In this document: one piece after another, positions 26,170 to 36,124 of the stretch
Layout of the letters: each line of letters starts with the position of its first letter
Numbering within the stretch: the stretch's first letter is position 1
Assembly: GCA_944377745.1 (NCBI GenBank)
Contig: CALWFV010000084.1
Coordinates: forward strand, 1-64,000
DNA length: 64,000 nt
Direction: 5' to 3'
DNA from: an uncultured Mediterraneibacter sp.
GTDB taxonomy: Bacteria > Bacillota > Clostridia > Lachnospirales > Lachnospiraceae
The notes under the pieces: generated by a model
Database searches by the model: none
What the model was told of the DNA's origin: nothing
What the model saw: the letters and a program-made list of their open reading frames with translations, nothing else
Made by a program: the position numbers and the translations under genes

Positions 26170-27491
26170 TCAACCTCCAGTCTCTCATACTCTGATTCCG
26201 TGATCTTTCTCACTCCACCATCTTCAAGTCCTGCCAGAGCTGACGTAAGAGACTTTATCTGCCAGCCGTTCTCATTCTCGCACATTGTAAAACCGGTCAG
26301 ATAGTATTCCCTTCCATATACATATACAGCTGCGTACTCATTCTCACCGAGATGAATAATTTTTTTCAGATCCATATAGGGGATATTCTCAGGATTCAGC
26401 TTTCCTACGATTTCTTCTCCTGTCATCCCCAGATCTTCCAGCGGCTGCGGGTCACGTGTTTTCTCTTCAAAAAGCAGTCCGCAATACATCTCCACGATCT
26501 GCTTTGCGAACTCTTTCTGGCGGTTCATGACTGATACCTGATCGCTCTCCAGCTGCTCATGTCCAAGGTATCCGAAGCAGAGTGCAGATGTGATATCCTC
26601 CTTTTCAATATATTTACTGAACTGTGTGATCACATCCTCGGGACTCTGAGAATACGCCTGCCCTGCAAGAAAGTAATTCGGAGGGAGCATCTGCTGCTCC
26701 GGATCATCTGTATACTGGAGTTCTTCCTCTTCTCCCAGAGTCTCCCACACTTCTTCTTCCACTTCCGGGTCTGTCAGGCTCTCATAAATTTCTTCATCTG
26801 TCCCGGCAAGTCCGCTTTGAACGTTACCGGAGACAGCGGCTTCCAGACGAAATACCTTCCAACTCTCTCCATATTTCGCAACAGTGACCGGAAACATATA
26901 CAGTTCCTCTCCACACCTGATCTCCGCCAGCATCTCGCACATCACGTCAGCGCCCCAGCACTCGCTCAGTTCCAGCATCTCGCGCTGGTACTGTCCTGTC
27001 ATCTGCTCTTCGGGAAGAAGTATACGCACATCCAGAATCTCGGCCTTCTCCCACTCCAGAGCGTTCTCAAGGGATGCCATCTCCGCCGCATACTGTCCGG
27101 CGATCTCAGAGGATGCGGCCGGCACATATTGTGCATAAACAGAAGAAGGCGGATTGAATTCTGAAGAGAACTGTTCCTCCATATCTATGATCTTTGCCGA
27201 ATCTGCCCCCAGCACCATCTCATCCACAGGAAATGCTCTCATTGCTTTATCAAGATCGTCCTCTCTTACAGCACTTATCAGATATCTTACCGTATCTTCC
27301 CCTGCTGTAAATCCATCGACAGTAGCAGGTCTTGCCATCGCCTCGGTCACCACTGTGGGCTCGATCGCAGATCTTTTCTCATACATCTTTATCACCAAAA
27401 CAAGACACATCACCAGAACTATAAGAGCGAAGCCTGCCAGGATTGGATATTTTTTTATCATCTTTCCTATTTCAATCTTTTTCTGTCTCAT
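26166..27491 (-). CDS. Membrane-anchored extracytoplasmic protein of unknown function
   Basis: A 441-aa protein that I do not recognise. A single membrane segment (about residues 18-38, GFALIVLVMCLVLVI) follows a basic N-terminus, so most of the protein should face outward. The rest is acidic and mostly alpha-helical in character. It may contain two related halves, since both have stretches like EDTVRYLISAVREDDLDKA and EDVITQFSKYIEKEDITSA. It overlaps genes on both sides (27488-27491 and 26166-26169), so it is a fixed member of the polysaccharide operon, perhaps helping polymerisation or attachment. Confidence 0.6.
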   Translation of the reverse strand: MRQKKIEIGKMIKKYPILAGFALIVLVMCLVLVIKMYEKRSAIEPTVVTEAMARPATVDGFTAGEDTVRYLISAVREDDLDKAMRAFPVDEMVLGADSAKIIDMEEQFSSEFNPPSSVYAQYVPAASSEIAGQYAAEMASLENALEWEKAEILDVRILLPEEQMTGQYQREMLELSECWGADVMCEMLAEIRCGEELYMFPVTVAKYGESWKVFRLEAAVSGNVQSGLAGTDEEIYESLTDPEVEEEVWETLGEEEELQYTDDPEQQMLPPNYFLAGQAYSQSPEDVITQFSKYIEKEDITSALCFGYLGHEQLESDQVSVMNRQKEFAKQIVEMYCGLLFEEKTRDPQPLEDLGMTGEEIVGKLNPENIPYMDLKKIIHLGENEYAAVYVYGREYYLTGFTMCENENGWQIKSLTSALAGLEDGGVRKITESEYERLEVE

Positions 27492-28714
27492 ACTGTTTCC
27501 TCAATAACTTCCTGACGTTTCCCAATGATATCGCCTGCTTTTGCCTTATCCTTTCCTTTTCCCTTCCACGCTGCCAGAAGTGCAAAAAAGAATGGATTAT
27601 AAGACACCGCCATCATATGATGTTCCACAACACACTGTATCGCGATTACTGTGACAATGATAAGAAAAGCCCAGTCTCTCCTCTCTCTCGCACGAAAGTT
27701 CATGATGCAGAAGATCAGAAGTATCACCCCGAACACGACCGCGCCATATTGAAGAAGCACATACATATACGAGCTGTCCAGAAAGAAGTAGTGAATGACA
27801 TCTTTCGTTGTTCCGCCGTTTCCTTTCATCGGTATATATCTTCCGAGAATCGAAAGTCCGTACAGATCCAGTCCCTTTTTTCCGAAATACAGCCTGTTAT
27901 TCAACACTCTGTTCACAAGTGAAAGCAGAGGATTACTCTCGGAATACAGCCAGGAAGCTGCGAGGACACCACCCGCGCACAGCGTAGGGACAACGGCAAG
28001 AAGCATGGACAGACCGCCATTCATCTGATACGTTCCGCCTTTTCTGAGAGACCGGCTGTTCCGTATCTTATAATAAAGAATCCCCGCCGCCAGCAGAAGG
28101 ATGCAGATCGTATTCAGCCGGGCTTCACAAAAAAGATAGACAAATGCCGCAAGCCCCGCAAGTACGACAATCTCTATATATTTGATTTTCTCTCTGCGGA
28201 GATAACAGTATACGGCACTTAAGTAGAACACATATGCGGAAAAATCCGTCGGATAATTAACCCCGAATGCCATTCTGGTGCGTCGTCCTTCCTGGTGATA
28301 CACCAGGTTTTCCACATGACCGGTCAAAGCCGCTGCTACAGTTATAACCAAAAGCCCTCCAATAACTGACAGAAAGACTTTACATATTTTTCTGAAATCG
28401 ATTCCCCTTGCTCCGACAATCAGCAGAAAACAATTATATATTTCATCATAGCCGTTGTGGTTCCATGAAACGACAAAGCCAACTCCTATAATTGCAATCA
28501 GAATATATTCGCTCCAGCCGCTTTTCTCGCTGACCAGGAATCTCAAAAATATTATTGTCATCAAAACCGCTTTGAGATCTCCATACAGCCCTTCCGGCCA
28601 TGCAATTTCAAACATCGTTGTATAAAGAAACTGTTGTGCAAGAAAGACAGCAAAGAAGAACAAATATACATTTTCCAGCACCTTTTCTATATTAATATTC
28701 TTAATCCTGTCCAT
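27488..28714 (-). CDS. Wzy-like polysaccharide polymerase (O-antigen polymerase candidate)
   Basis: A 408-aa membrane protein with about ten to eleven hydrophobic segments and one larger outer loop in its C-terminal half (about residues 270-320). This layout is typical of Wzy/EpsG-type polymerases, which join repeat units outside the membrane. It is followed and preceded by overlapping genes (1 nt with PssE-like, 4 nt with the unknown protein). Sequence conservation in this class is very low, so the call rests on topology and context. Confidence 0.6.
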   Translation of the reverse strand: MDRIKNINIEKVLENVYLFFFAVFLAQQFLYTTMFEIAWPEGLYGDLKAVLMTIIFLRFLVSEKSGWSEYILIAIIGVGFVVSWNHNGYDEIYNCFLLIVGARGIDFRKICKVFLSVIGGLLVITVAAALTGHVENLVYHQEGRRTRMAFGVNYPTDFSAYVFYLSAVYCYLRREKIKYIEIVVLAGLAAFVYLFCEARLNTICILLLAAGILYYKIRNSRSLRKGGTYQMNGGLSMLLAVVPTLCAGGVLAASWLYSESNPLLSLVNRVLNNRLYFGKKGLDLYGLSILGRYIPMKGNGGTTKDVIHYFFLDSSYMYVLLQYGAVVFGVILLIFCIMNFRARERRDWAFLIIVTVIAIQCVVEHHMMAVSYNPFFFALLAAWKGKGKDKAKAGDIIGKRQEVIEETV

Positions 28715-29232
28715 TACTTTCCCCTCTGTCTCCCTTTTTCCATCAGTCTGTCTGCGATCACTTCAAGCTGTTCATTAAATCTGGCGTTGTTGCTCTTCAT
28801 TTCCTTAGGCATCCCCGAAACGATATTATCATAATTCCTGATCGCATCTCCAAGTTTATTGATATCATAGACAGGAATAATATTCCCATGTCTCTCTGAC
28901 ACCATTCTCACAAACTCTTCCTGATGGTCATTCACATGTTCTCCAAACTCTTTCTTCCTCGGCACAACGATCGGCACTTTTCCGATCTGAAGCGGCATGA
29001 TAAAGCTTGACGGTCCTCCGTGCGTGATGACGATCCCGGCTTTGCTTACCAGCTCCTGCATTTTTTTATAAGGAAACATTTTTTCCCATTGGCAGTATTC
29101 AGGAAGGTATGTACTGTATCCCGTCTGGACTACAATATCGTCTTCTATTTTTCCTTCTCTTTTCAGCTCGTCCACCGCCCTTATCAGCCGGTCAAACTGC
29201 TGCTCGTGAGTTCCCACCGTAACAAAGATCAT
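28714..29232 (-). CDS. PssE/Alg13-like glycosyltransferase subunit
   Basis: A 172-aa protein with the C-terminal half of a GT28-type transferase: IFVTVGTHEQQFDRLI at the start and GIVITHGGPSSFIMPLQIGKVPIVVPR for donor binding. In streptococci and Sinorhizobium such subunits (Cps14G, PssE) pair with an Alg14-like partner. The partner is directly upstream and shares one base with it (29232). The pair probably transfers galactose or another UDP-sugar to the second position of the repeat unit. Confidence 0.88.
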   Translation of the reverse strand: MIFVTVGTHEQQFDRLIRAVDELKREGKIEDDIVVQTGYSTYLPEYCQWEKMFPYKKMQELVSKAGIVITHGGPSSFIMPLQIGKVPIVVPRKKEFGEHVNDHQEEFVRMVSERHGNIIPVYDINKLGDAIRNYDNIVSGMPKEMKSNNARFNEQLEVIADRLMEKGRQRGK

Positions 29233-29702
29233 CAGAATATTCCTCCCAGATTAACAGCTCTCGGATAAACCTTTTTCTGTTCTTCCCACTGTACGATAAA
29301 GCAGTCCACGATCGGGTACACCATTTTTCCGGTCATAGTAGGTTTATCGATCCGGTCATAAACCTCGATATAAATCAGCTTTTTCCCCATCAGCTTTGCA
29401 AGGTAAAAAAAAGGAACAGCCACCGCAGCGCCGGAAGAGATAAGCAGATCCGGTTTTTCTTTCCGCAGCACTTTCCATGCCACATAAGTATTCCTTATAA
29501 GATTCTTCAGGTTTCTGTTTGTGGGATAATAGCATGGATATACCTTTTCTCCTTCCAGGATACTCCGTGCATCCTCTTTATCGAAAGTTACCCAGAAACG
29601 TTCCTTTGTCTTCCAAAAGGGTTTCAGCATATAGAGATGTGTCAGATGCCCTCCACTTGAACCGACCAGACACACTTTTATATTTTTCTTCGTATCTGTC
29701 AT
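29232..29702 (-). CDS. PssD/Alg14-like glycosyltransferase subunit
   Basis: A 156-aa protein with the N-terminal membrane-associated half of the bipartite transferase. KVCLVGSSGGHLTHLYML is the family's acceptor-binding start, and PDLLISSGAAVAVPFFYLAK and YIEVYDRIDKPTMTGKMVYP follow in the usual order. It anchors the PssE-like subunit to the membrane. It overlaps the initiating transferase gene by 4 nt. Confidence 0.88.
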   Translation of the reverse strand: MTDTKKNIKVCLVGSSGGHLTHLYMLKPFWKTKERFWVTFDKEDARSILEGEKVYPCYYPTNRNLKNLIRNTYVAWKVLRKEKPDLLISSGAAVAVPFFYLAKLMGKKLIYIEVYDRIDKPTMTGKMVYPIVDCFIVQWEEQKKVYPRAVNLGGIF

Positions 29703-31111
29703 ACTGATCCTTTCCCCGTAAATATTACTTTAACAGTCTGGAATAAGATTCTCATATCCATCGCAATGCTCCAGTTCTCAATATACTCCGTATCCAGCCT
29801 GACGACCTCTTCGAAGTCCACGATATCGCTTCGTCCGCTGACCTGCCACATTCCCGTCAGTCCGGGCTTTGCCGCCAGTCTTGCCTTGTGATGCATCTCG
29901 TACTTTTCATACTCGTCCACAGTGGGCGGACGTGTCCCGACCAGGCTCATATCCCCTTTCAGCACATTAAAGAACTGAGGAAACTCATCCAGAGAGGTTC
30001 GTCTCATAAAACGTCCGATCGGTATGATCCTGGGATCGTTGTCCATTTTGAACATCAGCCCCTGCATCTTATTCTCCGCCATCAGATCTTTCTTTCTCTC
30101 TTCCGCATCCGGATACATGGAACGGAACTTATAAATACGGAATTTACGCCCATTTCGTCCTACTCTCTCCTGGGAAAAGAAGATCGGGCCGGGGCTCTGG
30201 ATGAAGATGACCGGGCCGAATATAACAGTCAGAACCGCTGTAAAGGCAATCCCGACAAGGCTTCCCAGGATATCCATAATCCGTTTGATCAGCATATCTC
30301 TGGGTTCCGCGAAATTTATCCCGGAGGTGATGACCAGATGATCCGCGAACGTCTCAACCATCATATGGCTTGTCTCACGCACCCTCCTGCCCAGGTTAAG
30401 ATGTGAGACGATGCCCATCTCCCGGCATGCCGCAAGAACCTCTTTCTGGTCACTGCCCTCCGGGAGGTCTACAAAAACTTCATCGACCACATTCCGTTTC
30501 AGATATGTGATGGCATCTTCTTTCCCCGCGATGACCGGGATCCCAAGTATATCGGAACTGTTTTCTTTAGCAGAGTCGATGAGTATGATTCCCTGGATGT
30601 AGAATCCGGTATAGGTCTTTTTCTTTATAACATCAACAGTCTCCTTTGCCCGCTCCTCTGTTGATATCACGACAAGCGACTGCAGATACCTCTTATCCTG
30701 CATCCGTTTTCTTATCAGATTCTTCCACAGAAGGCGCTCCGCGTATATAAGAACCGTTCCTGTCACCCACAGCTGAAGAAAAACCGCCCTGGAATATATG
30801 CTGGAAGTCTTTGTAACGAAAAGATAAGTAAATACAAACATTACCACGATGGTGGTGCTCATAATGGAACTTTTAAATTCCTGGAAATATCCCCGTCTGA
30901 GAATATCTTTATACAGTTCCAGAAAAAAAGAAGTGCAGATCTGGACCAGTGCGATAATGATTCCGATATTCCTGTAACCCGGATCTTCGTAAGGCCATAC
31001 AAAGCCATGCCTGATCATAAATGACGCCACATATGCGATCTGCATACAGAGAATATCCAATATAATAAAATCCAGGTGCTTTATCCACACACTCTTATCT
31101 CTCTGGTACAT
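29699..31111 (-). CDS. Undecaprenyl-phosphate sugar-phosphate transferase (WbaP/CpsE type)
   Basis: A 470-aa polyprenyl glycosylphosphotransferase. The first 130 residues hold four to five membrane segments, residues about 140-260 form a nucleotide-binding-like domain, and the C-terminal 200 residues are the bacterial sugar transferase domain with KFRSMYPDAEERK, RRTSLDEFPQFFNVLKGDMS and VGTRPPTVDEYEKY. It starts repeat-unit assembly by moving hexose 1-phosphate (commonly Glc or Gal) to undecaprenyl phosphate. A second, shorter initiator is encoded at 38563-39264. Confidence 0.9.
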   Translation of the reverse strand: MYQRDKSVWIKHLDFIILDILCMQIAYVASFMIRHGFVWPYEDPGYRNIGIIIALVQICTSFFLELYKDILRRGYFQEFKSSIMSTTIVVMFVFTYLFVTKTSSIYSRAVFLQLWVTGTVLIYAERLLWKNLIRKRMQDKRYLQSLVVISTEERAKETVDVIKKKTYTGFYIQGIILIDSAKENSSDILGIPVIAGKEDAITYLKRNVVDEVFVDLPEGSDQKEVLAACREMGIVSHLNLGRRVRETSHMMVETFADHLVITSGINFAEPRDMLIKRIMDILGSLVGIAFTAVLTVIFGPVIFIQSPGPIFFSQERVGRNGRKFRIYKFRSMYPDAEERKKDLMAENKMQGLMFKMDNDPRIIPIGRFMRRTSLDEFPQFFNVLKGDMSLVGTRPPTVDEYEKYEMHHKARLAAKPGLTGMWQVSGRSDIVDFEEVVRLDTEYIENWSIAMDMRILFQTVKVIFTGKGSV

Positions 31112-31115
31112 ACCT

Positions 31116-32579
31116 CTACCTCTGTGATCCGATCCTGGTGATCAGTCCGAAGACTGATCCCATGATCTCCCTGACAAATTTTTCTCTTAAAACTAATAAT
31201 ACTATACCATATACCCCGAAAAAAGCAATCGCCGACACCACCAGCGTCAGAAACGCCCCGAAAGATGTAAACATGCGTATCAGTATTACTGTTCCCGCGG
31301 CAAGCACTGACGCCGAGATGATCTTCCAGAACTGAATCCCTTTCAGCATCCCACCGATCTGGTCTCTCAGATATACCCCTTGTACGATCAGGACCAGTGC
31401 TTCCGCCATCAGCGTCGCAAACGCCGCTCCTGATGCCCCGAACTTCGGAATAAGTACAAGGTTAAACAAAAAGTCAAGGACTGCCCCTGCCGTAACAGAA
31501 TAGACCACCTTCACTTCCTGCCCAACCGGAGTCAGAACCTGCATTCCCGTAATGTTTGACAGTCCAATGAGCAGGACCGTCGGCATAAGTATGATCATGG
31601 GCGCTGTCGCCGGAATGAAGGCTTCTCCCGCCAGAAAGAGGATGGACTCTTCCGCGTAGAGCGCGAAATATATCGTCACTGCGCTGGCCGCCACAAAGAC
31701 GAAGTTGAATGCTTTCCTGACCATCTTCTGAAAGGCTTCCTTATTCCCGTTCTGTACATAGTATGACAGTCTGGGAAGAAGAACCGTTCCCAGGGACGTC
31801 ACGCAGCTCACGAGAACTGTCTTCACTCTGATCCCGGCGTTATAATATCCTACCTCCGTGTCACCTTTCATAAACTGCAGCATGACGATATCCAGATTCA
31901 GATAGACACTGGTCGCCGCCGAAAGCAGAAAGAACCGCAGTGTGGCTCCGATATGTTTCTTCAGTTCATATGTCCCGGTTTTTCTAAAAGTGATAAACTT
32001 TCTCAGCCGGATAAAGTTCAGGACATAGGATCCGAAGCTTCCGACCACGTAAATCCCGCCGTATACCACGTAATCTCCCGGATCTCTCACAAAGAGAAAC
32101 ATGAGGATCAGGCCGATCAGCTTGAAGATGATCGCGCAGGTCGTGATATAGGAATACTGCTCCAGAGCATTGTAGAACCACTGGACTCCGATCGCTGTAA
32201 GCCCGATGCTCACGGAAACTACCATCAGCAGCTGCTTTTCCGCCGCGAACTGTGGCACCGCAAACAGCAGTACGAAAAATACGATATAAGTGATCGCTGT
32301 CGTCACCGCGCTGATGATGAGCAGTTCCTGAACTGTCTTTGAGAGTTTTTCCTTGTCGTCCCTTACTACAGCACAGGCCCGCACGCCGTAAGTCGGGATA
32401 CCCAGTGTGGCAAACATCGTAAAATACGAGATCACCGATGTGGCAAAGGACACAGTGCCGCTGCGCTCTACGAGCAGCACCCTGGAAATATACGGGAACG
32501 TGATCAGCGGGAATATGATCGACGACATCGTAAAGATCGCGTTCATGATGAAATTAAATTTGACTGAATGTGTTTTCAT
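31116..32579 (-). CDS. Wzx-type polysaccharide flippase
   Basis: A 487-aa membrane protein with about fourteen hydrophobic segments, of the RfbX/Wzx polysaccharide transporter family. The N-terminal PLITFPYISRVLLVERSG and LGIPTYGVRACA stretches are strongly typical. It follows a GT2 by 1 nt and precedes the initiating transferase by 4 nt. It should export the repeat unit made by the right operon. Confidence 0.9.
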   Translation of the reverse strand: MKTHSVKFNFIMNAIFTMSSIIFPLITFPYISRVLLVERSGTVSFATSVISYFTMFATLGIPTYGVRACAVVRDDKEKLSKTVQELLIISAVTTAITYIVFFVLLFAVPQFAAEKQLLMVVSVSIGLTAIGVQWFYNALEQYSYITTCAIIFKLIGLILMFLFVRDPGDYVVYGGIYVVGSFGSYVLNFIRLRKFITFRKTGTYELKKHIGATLRFFLLSAATSVYLNLDIVMLQFMKGDTEVGYYNAGIRVKTVLVSCVTSLGTVLLPRLSYYVQNGNKEAFQKMVRKAFNFVFVAASAVTIYFALYAEESILFLAGEAFIPATAPMIILMPTVLLIGLSNITGMQVLTPVGQEVKVVYSVTAGAVLDFLFNLVLIPKFGASGAAFATLMAEALVLIVQGVYLRDQIGGMLKGIQFWKIISASVLAAGTVILIRMFTSFGAFLTLVVSAIAFFGVYGIVLLVLREKFVREIMGSVFGLITRIGSQR

Positions 32580-32580
32580 C

Positions 32581-33585
32581 TTATCCTACCCTCATCCGGA
32601 GTTTGCTTAAAGCTGTCCAGAACCAGTATCTTTTAAATCCGCTTTTTCTCAGCGCGTGCAGCATTTTGCTTCTGGAGTCTGAGAGTTCGTAGATCGTCCT
32701 GCTCTTTTCTTTTACTGCGGCGTCAAATTCTTCAAACTGCCTGCGGATTTCTTTGTCCGAAGCCGGGAAACTGGCATAAATGCCCGCCTGATCCCCTACC
32801 ATGATCGCCGCCTGATTGTTCAGGTATACCGCTTTGTCCTTATCTCCGCCGGACTTTTCGTAGCTGACGGCAAAATCAATCAGACGCAGCGTCACTCTTA
32901 CATGATCCGGCAGATGTTTCTGAAATCCCTGCATGCTCACACTCTGCGTAGCCACGGCAAGCCGGTACATATACACGCACAGGTCAAAATACTGCACGGT
33001 ATTTACATACGGCACCGGAAAAGTGATATATTCATTGTCAACATAGAAGCAGTGTTCGTCCAGCCGGATCCTGTTTTTCTGAAGGATCTCAGTGCGGATG
33101 ACCAGCGCATGCATCGGAATTTCCGACTGATGAGCGGCTTCGTTAAATGTACTTACCGGATTTTCCCTGAACCAGGGGAAATCTTCCAGCTTCTTTTCTT
33201 TTGTCCTGTCGTTTACTTTATAATAATTCGTGACCACATAGTCAGCGTCCGTACTCTCAAGCCGGCGGACAAGCTCTGCGAAGTCTTCTGTATTGACCCA
33301 GTCGTCTCCGTCCACAACCTTGAAGTATTTCCCCGATGCCTCTTCGATCCCCCGGTTGATCGTGGAACCGTGTCCGCCGTTTTCTTTATTGATGAGCCGG
33401 AATGTCTGGGGATACTGTCGGACGTACTCTTCCGCAATCTTTGGTGTACTGTCCTTTGATCCGTCATTTACGACAAGAATCTCGATCTCAGACATAATCT
33501 CTTCTGAAATAAAAGACGAAAGGGTATCCCTCAGATATTGTTCTACATTATAAGACGGAATCACAACCGTAAGTACTTTATTCAT
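32581..33585 (-). CDS. Family 2 glycosyltransferase
   Basis: A 334-aa GT2. It has LTVVIPSYNVEQYL, VVNDGSKDST and VDGDDWVNTEDF (metal motif DGDD, about residues 93-96). ENGGHGSTINRGIEEASGKYF is the usual second motif. It overlaps the upstream GT4 by 8 nt. The C-terminal region is helical and unassigned. The donor is unknown. Confidence 0.87.
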   Translation of the reverse strand: MNKVLTVVIPSYNVEQYLRDTLSSFISEEIMSEIEILVVNDGSKDSTPKIAEEYVRQYPQTFRLINKENGGHGSTINRGIEEASGKYFKVVDGDDWVNTEDFAELVRRLESTDADYVVTNYYKVNDRTKEKKLEDFPWFRENPVSTFNEAAHQSEIPMHALVIRTEILQKNRIRLDEHCFYVDNEYITFPVPYVNTVQYFDLCVYMYRLAVATQSVSMQGFQKHLPDHVRVTLRLIDFAVSYEKSGGDKDKAVYLNNQAAIMVGDQAGIYASFPASDKEIRRQFEEFDAAVKEKSRTIYELSDSRSKMLHALRKSGFKRYWFWTALSKLRMRVG

Positions 33586-34696
33586 CCTTTCCTCCCGATA
33601 TCAGTCTGTTCAGACTTTTTTTCTGTTCCCTGAGGTCATAGTTTACGGCATTTTCACTGTATACCACAGAATCTCTGTCCAGCTCTCCCATGCGGATCAC
33701 TTCGTCCGCCCAGTATTCCGGAGACTCTTTCAGCGGGACAAAGTTGCATCGGTCTGAGATCCTTGTCTCCTCTGTCACAGAATCACTGATCACACAGGGA
33801 AGCCCGGTACACTGGGCCTCGATTCCGACCGTCGGAAGTCCTTCGAAATGAGACGGCAGAAGAAATACGTCCATCGCCTGAAGGACTCCATCCACGTCCT
33901 CCCGCCGTCCCAGGAACCGGACTGCGTCGGAGAGGCCTTCCCGTTCAACCTGCCGTTTTACGTCCTCAAACCGGATCCCCTGTCCCACAAGCAGAAGGAT
34001 GGAGTCCGGTCTCTTTTCATGAAGCGCCTTGAATATCCTGATCAGATACGCATGATTTTTCTGATAGCAGAAGTTTCCCACATGGCCCGCCACGAAACGC
34101 TCCTCTATCCCCAGCTCTTTTCTCATTCTGCTGCGGATCTCAGGGCGGAAACGAAATCTTTCCCGGTCCACTGCATTGTAGATCACCTGAAAGTTTTCCG
34201 ATTGGACAATGCGCCGGGGGAACATCCAGTCCCCCGCTTTCACAGAGCAGGCGCAGAATTCATTTCCCGCCCTGTAAAATACAGGTCTGCACACGCTCTG
34301 CAAAATGTCAAATATTATCTTTTTCAGGGAACTTTCACAGTCGTTCCCTCCCGAATGACTGTGCAGGATCCTTCTGGGAACCTGACAGGATTTTGCCGCA
34401 AATGCGGCCGGCATATCCATGGATGTCGATACGTTCAGGTACACGATATCATATTTTTCCTTCCGGATCAGTTGTTTTACCTGGAGGAACTGCTTTAAAG
34501 GGTGTCTTAAAGTCGCGATCTCTGTCAGCCTGGATCCGTAACGGCTGAGGTGCTTTTTTAATTCAGAATCCGCTTCGTTTGTCAGCAGATCGATCTGCAT
34601 CCCTTCTTTCCAGACCGCATCGATAAAATGAAGAAGGTACGTATCAAGCCCCCCTGAACGCCCGTCCATGATAAATCCCAGAAGGATCTTTTTCAT
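33578..34696 (-). CDS. Family 4 glycosyltransferase
   Basis: A 372-aa GT-B transferase. It has MDGRSGGLDTYLLHF at the N-terminal Gly loop, RFVAGHVGNFCYQKNHAYLI at the domain boundary and a C-terminal FLLPSHFEGLPTVGIEAQ with the E-x7-E motif. The ATG at 34696 was chosen: it has AGGGGAGG upstream and overlaps the polymerase stop by 4 nt. A start at 34837 would add 47 residues inside the upstream gene. This PSHFEGLPTV subgroup includes many EpsF-like capsule enzymes. Confidence 0.88.
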   Translation of the reverse strand: MKKILLGFIMDGRSGGLDTYLLHFIDAVWKEGMQIDLLTNEADSELKKHLSRYGSRLTEIATLRHPLKQFLQVKQLIRKEKYDIVYLNVSTSMDMPAAFAAKSCQVPRRILHSHSGGNDCESSLKKIIFDILQSVCRPVFYRAGNEFCACSVKAGDWMFPRRIVQSENFQVIYNAVDRERFRFRPEIRSRMRKELGIEERFVAGHVGNFCYQKNHAYLIRIFKALHEKRPDSILLLVGQGIRFEDVKRQVEREGLSDAVRFLGRREDVDGVLQAMDVFLLPSHFEGLPTVGIEAQCTGLPCVISDSVTEETRISDRCNFVPLKESPEYWADEVIRMGELDRDSVVYSENAVNYDLREQKKSLNRLISGGKDE

Positions 34697-36120
34697 CGGG
34701 ATACCTCCCCTCGTCTGAGTGTTTCCATAAAGTATCCGAAGCAGAGCCAGAATATATATGTCTGGGGCGCGTTCAGATAGAATACCATTGAGAGGAACAG
34801 GCTTCCCGCCCCCATGACTGCCGCAGTGATAAAGCACGCTGCCGCAAAATCCTGTTCCTCCGCCCTTACAGAGGATATCTTTTTCTTCATAAGCCGGCCC
34901 GTATTTACCACGATCGCCAGGAAGATCGCGATTCCGATCATTCCCTGGCTGACAAGGATGTCCATGACCGAATTATGTAAAGAGTCGTATTTGGCCTTCT
35001 CCGGATTATTGACAAGATATGTATCCGGCAGATTTTTTTCAGCGTAAGCCGTCATATTACGGAAACTTACACCATATACCGGGGACGCCTCCGCGATCTC
35101 AAACCCGCTCTTCCAGATTGAAAACCGCCCGTTACTTGCGTCCTGCACCAGATCCTGCTTTCTTCCAACCTGGCCTGACAGATTCTTGTCTTTAGTTGCA
35201 TTTGCATTTGTATTTGTGTTTTTCCCCTGATCAACAGCAGGCTTCTTCGGAAGCATCGCCTCAATCTTGCTGTCGATAAGATTATACTCCTGCTTACATC
35301 CGTAGGAGCCTCCGGCGAGGATGGCAGCGGCAAGGACCCCGAAGCAGCAGCATACGGTCAGTGTCTTCACGGTTGAGCTGCCTTTTTTCCTTTCTCTTCT
35401 GTAGACCAGGGCCGCGGTCCACAGAAAGCCCGCTGCTGCCAGCATTACCGTACCGGTTCTTGAATCTGACAGCACGATGTACAGAAACTGCACGATCATT
35501 GAAAGGATCAGAAGGGCTTTGACCACTTTCCTCTTTACAGCAAGAAACAGATAAAACGAGAGGAGCAGGGCCGCTATGGCGATCGCCGCCCCATGGTTAG
35601 GGTCATCGTACATTCCCCAGAGACGCCCCCACTTGAAACCAACAGTCTTAAATCCGACATTCTGTCCCTCTCTCACCACATAAACTCCATACTCTCTCCC
35701 CCATACTACCATGGTGATGCTGATGAAGTTTACGATCACGCAATAGACGGTCCATATCGCTGAAACAGCAAAAAATTCTTTTTTCATCTCTTCTGCGGAA
35801 CAGATCGCGCAGGAGGCATACAGTACGACCATCGACAGCACAAGCCAGATCAGTTCTTTTATATTCTCCGCAACGCCATATCTGTAATTCAGCAGTGAAC
35901 TCAGGACATAGCTCGCGAGGAACGCGGCGATCAGCCAGATATTCCAGACTTTTATATAATCCCGGAATCGGATCAGCATACAGGCAGCCGCCGCACCCCC
36001 GAAAACGGCAAGAAAGTCTGTCGCCCATCCCATGACTGTCGTTTCATTGATAAACGCATTAAAGGCGAGCAGGATATAAACCAGATAATATAATTTAAAA
36101 GCAAATAAAAATCGTTTCAT
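34693..36120 (-). CDS. O-antigen ligase/polymerase-family membrane protein
   Basis: A 475-aa protein with ten or more membrane segments and a large outer loop (about residues 275-385) rich in Lys, Asn and Thr. The loop ends near NPEKAKYDSLHNSVMDILVSQG, the HNxxxDxLxxxG pattern of the Wzy_C/WaaL family. It could polymerise repeat units or transfer chains. With the Wzy-like gene at 27488-28714, the operon holds two proteins of this general class. It ends in a 4-nt overlap with the GT4 gene. Confidence 0.78.
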   Translation of the reverse strand: MKRFLFAFKLYYLVYILLAFNAFINETTVMGWATDFLAVFGGAAAACMLIRFRDYIKVWNIWLIAAFLASYVLSSLLNYRYGVAENIKELIWLVLSMVVLYASCAICSAEEMKKEFFAVSAIWTVYCVIVNFISITMVVWGREYGVYVVREGQNVGFKTVGFKWGRLWGMYDDPNHGAAIAIAALLLSFYLFLAVKRKVVKALLILSMIVQFLYIVLSDSRTGTVMLAAAGFLWTAALVYRRERKKGSSTVKTLTVCCCFGVLAAAILAGGSYGCKQEYNLIDSKIEAMLPKKPAVDQGKNTNTNANATKDKNLSGQVGRKQDLVQDASNGRFSIWKSGFEIAEASPVYGVSFRNMTAYAEKNLPDTYLVNNPEKAKYDSLHNSVMDILVSQGMIGIAIFLAIVVNTGRLMKKKISSVRAEEQDFAAACFITAAVMGAGSLFLSMVFYLNAPQTYIFWLCFGYFMETLRRGEVSR

Positions 36121-36124
36121 TCTA

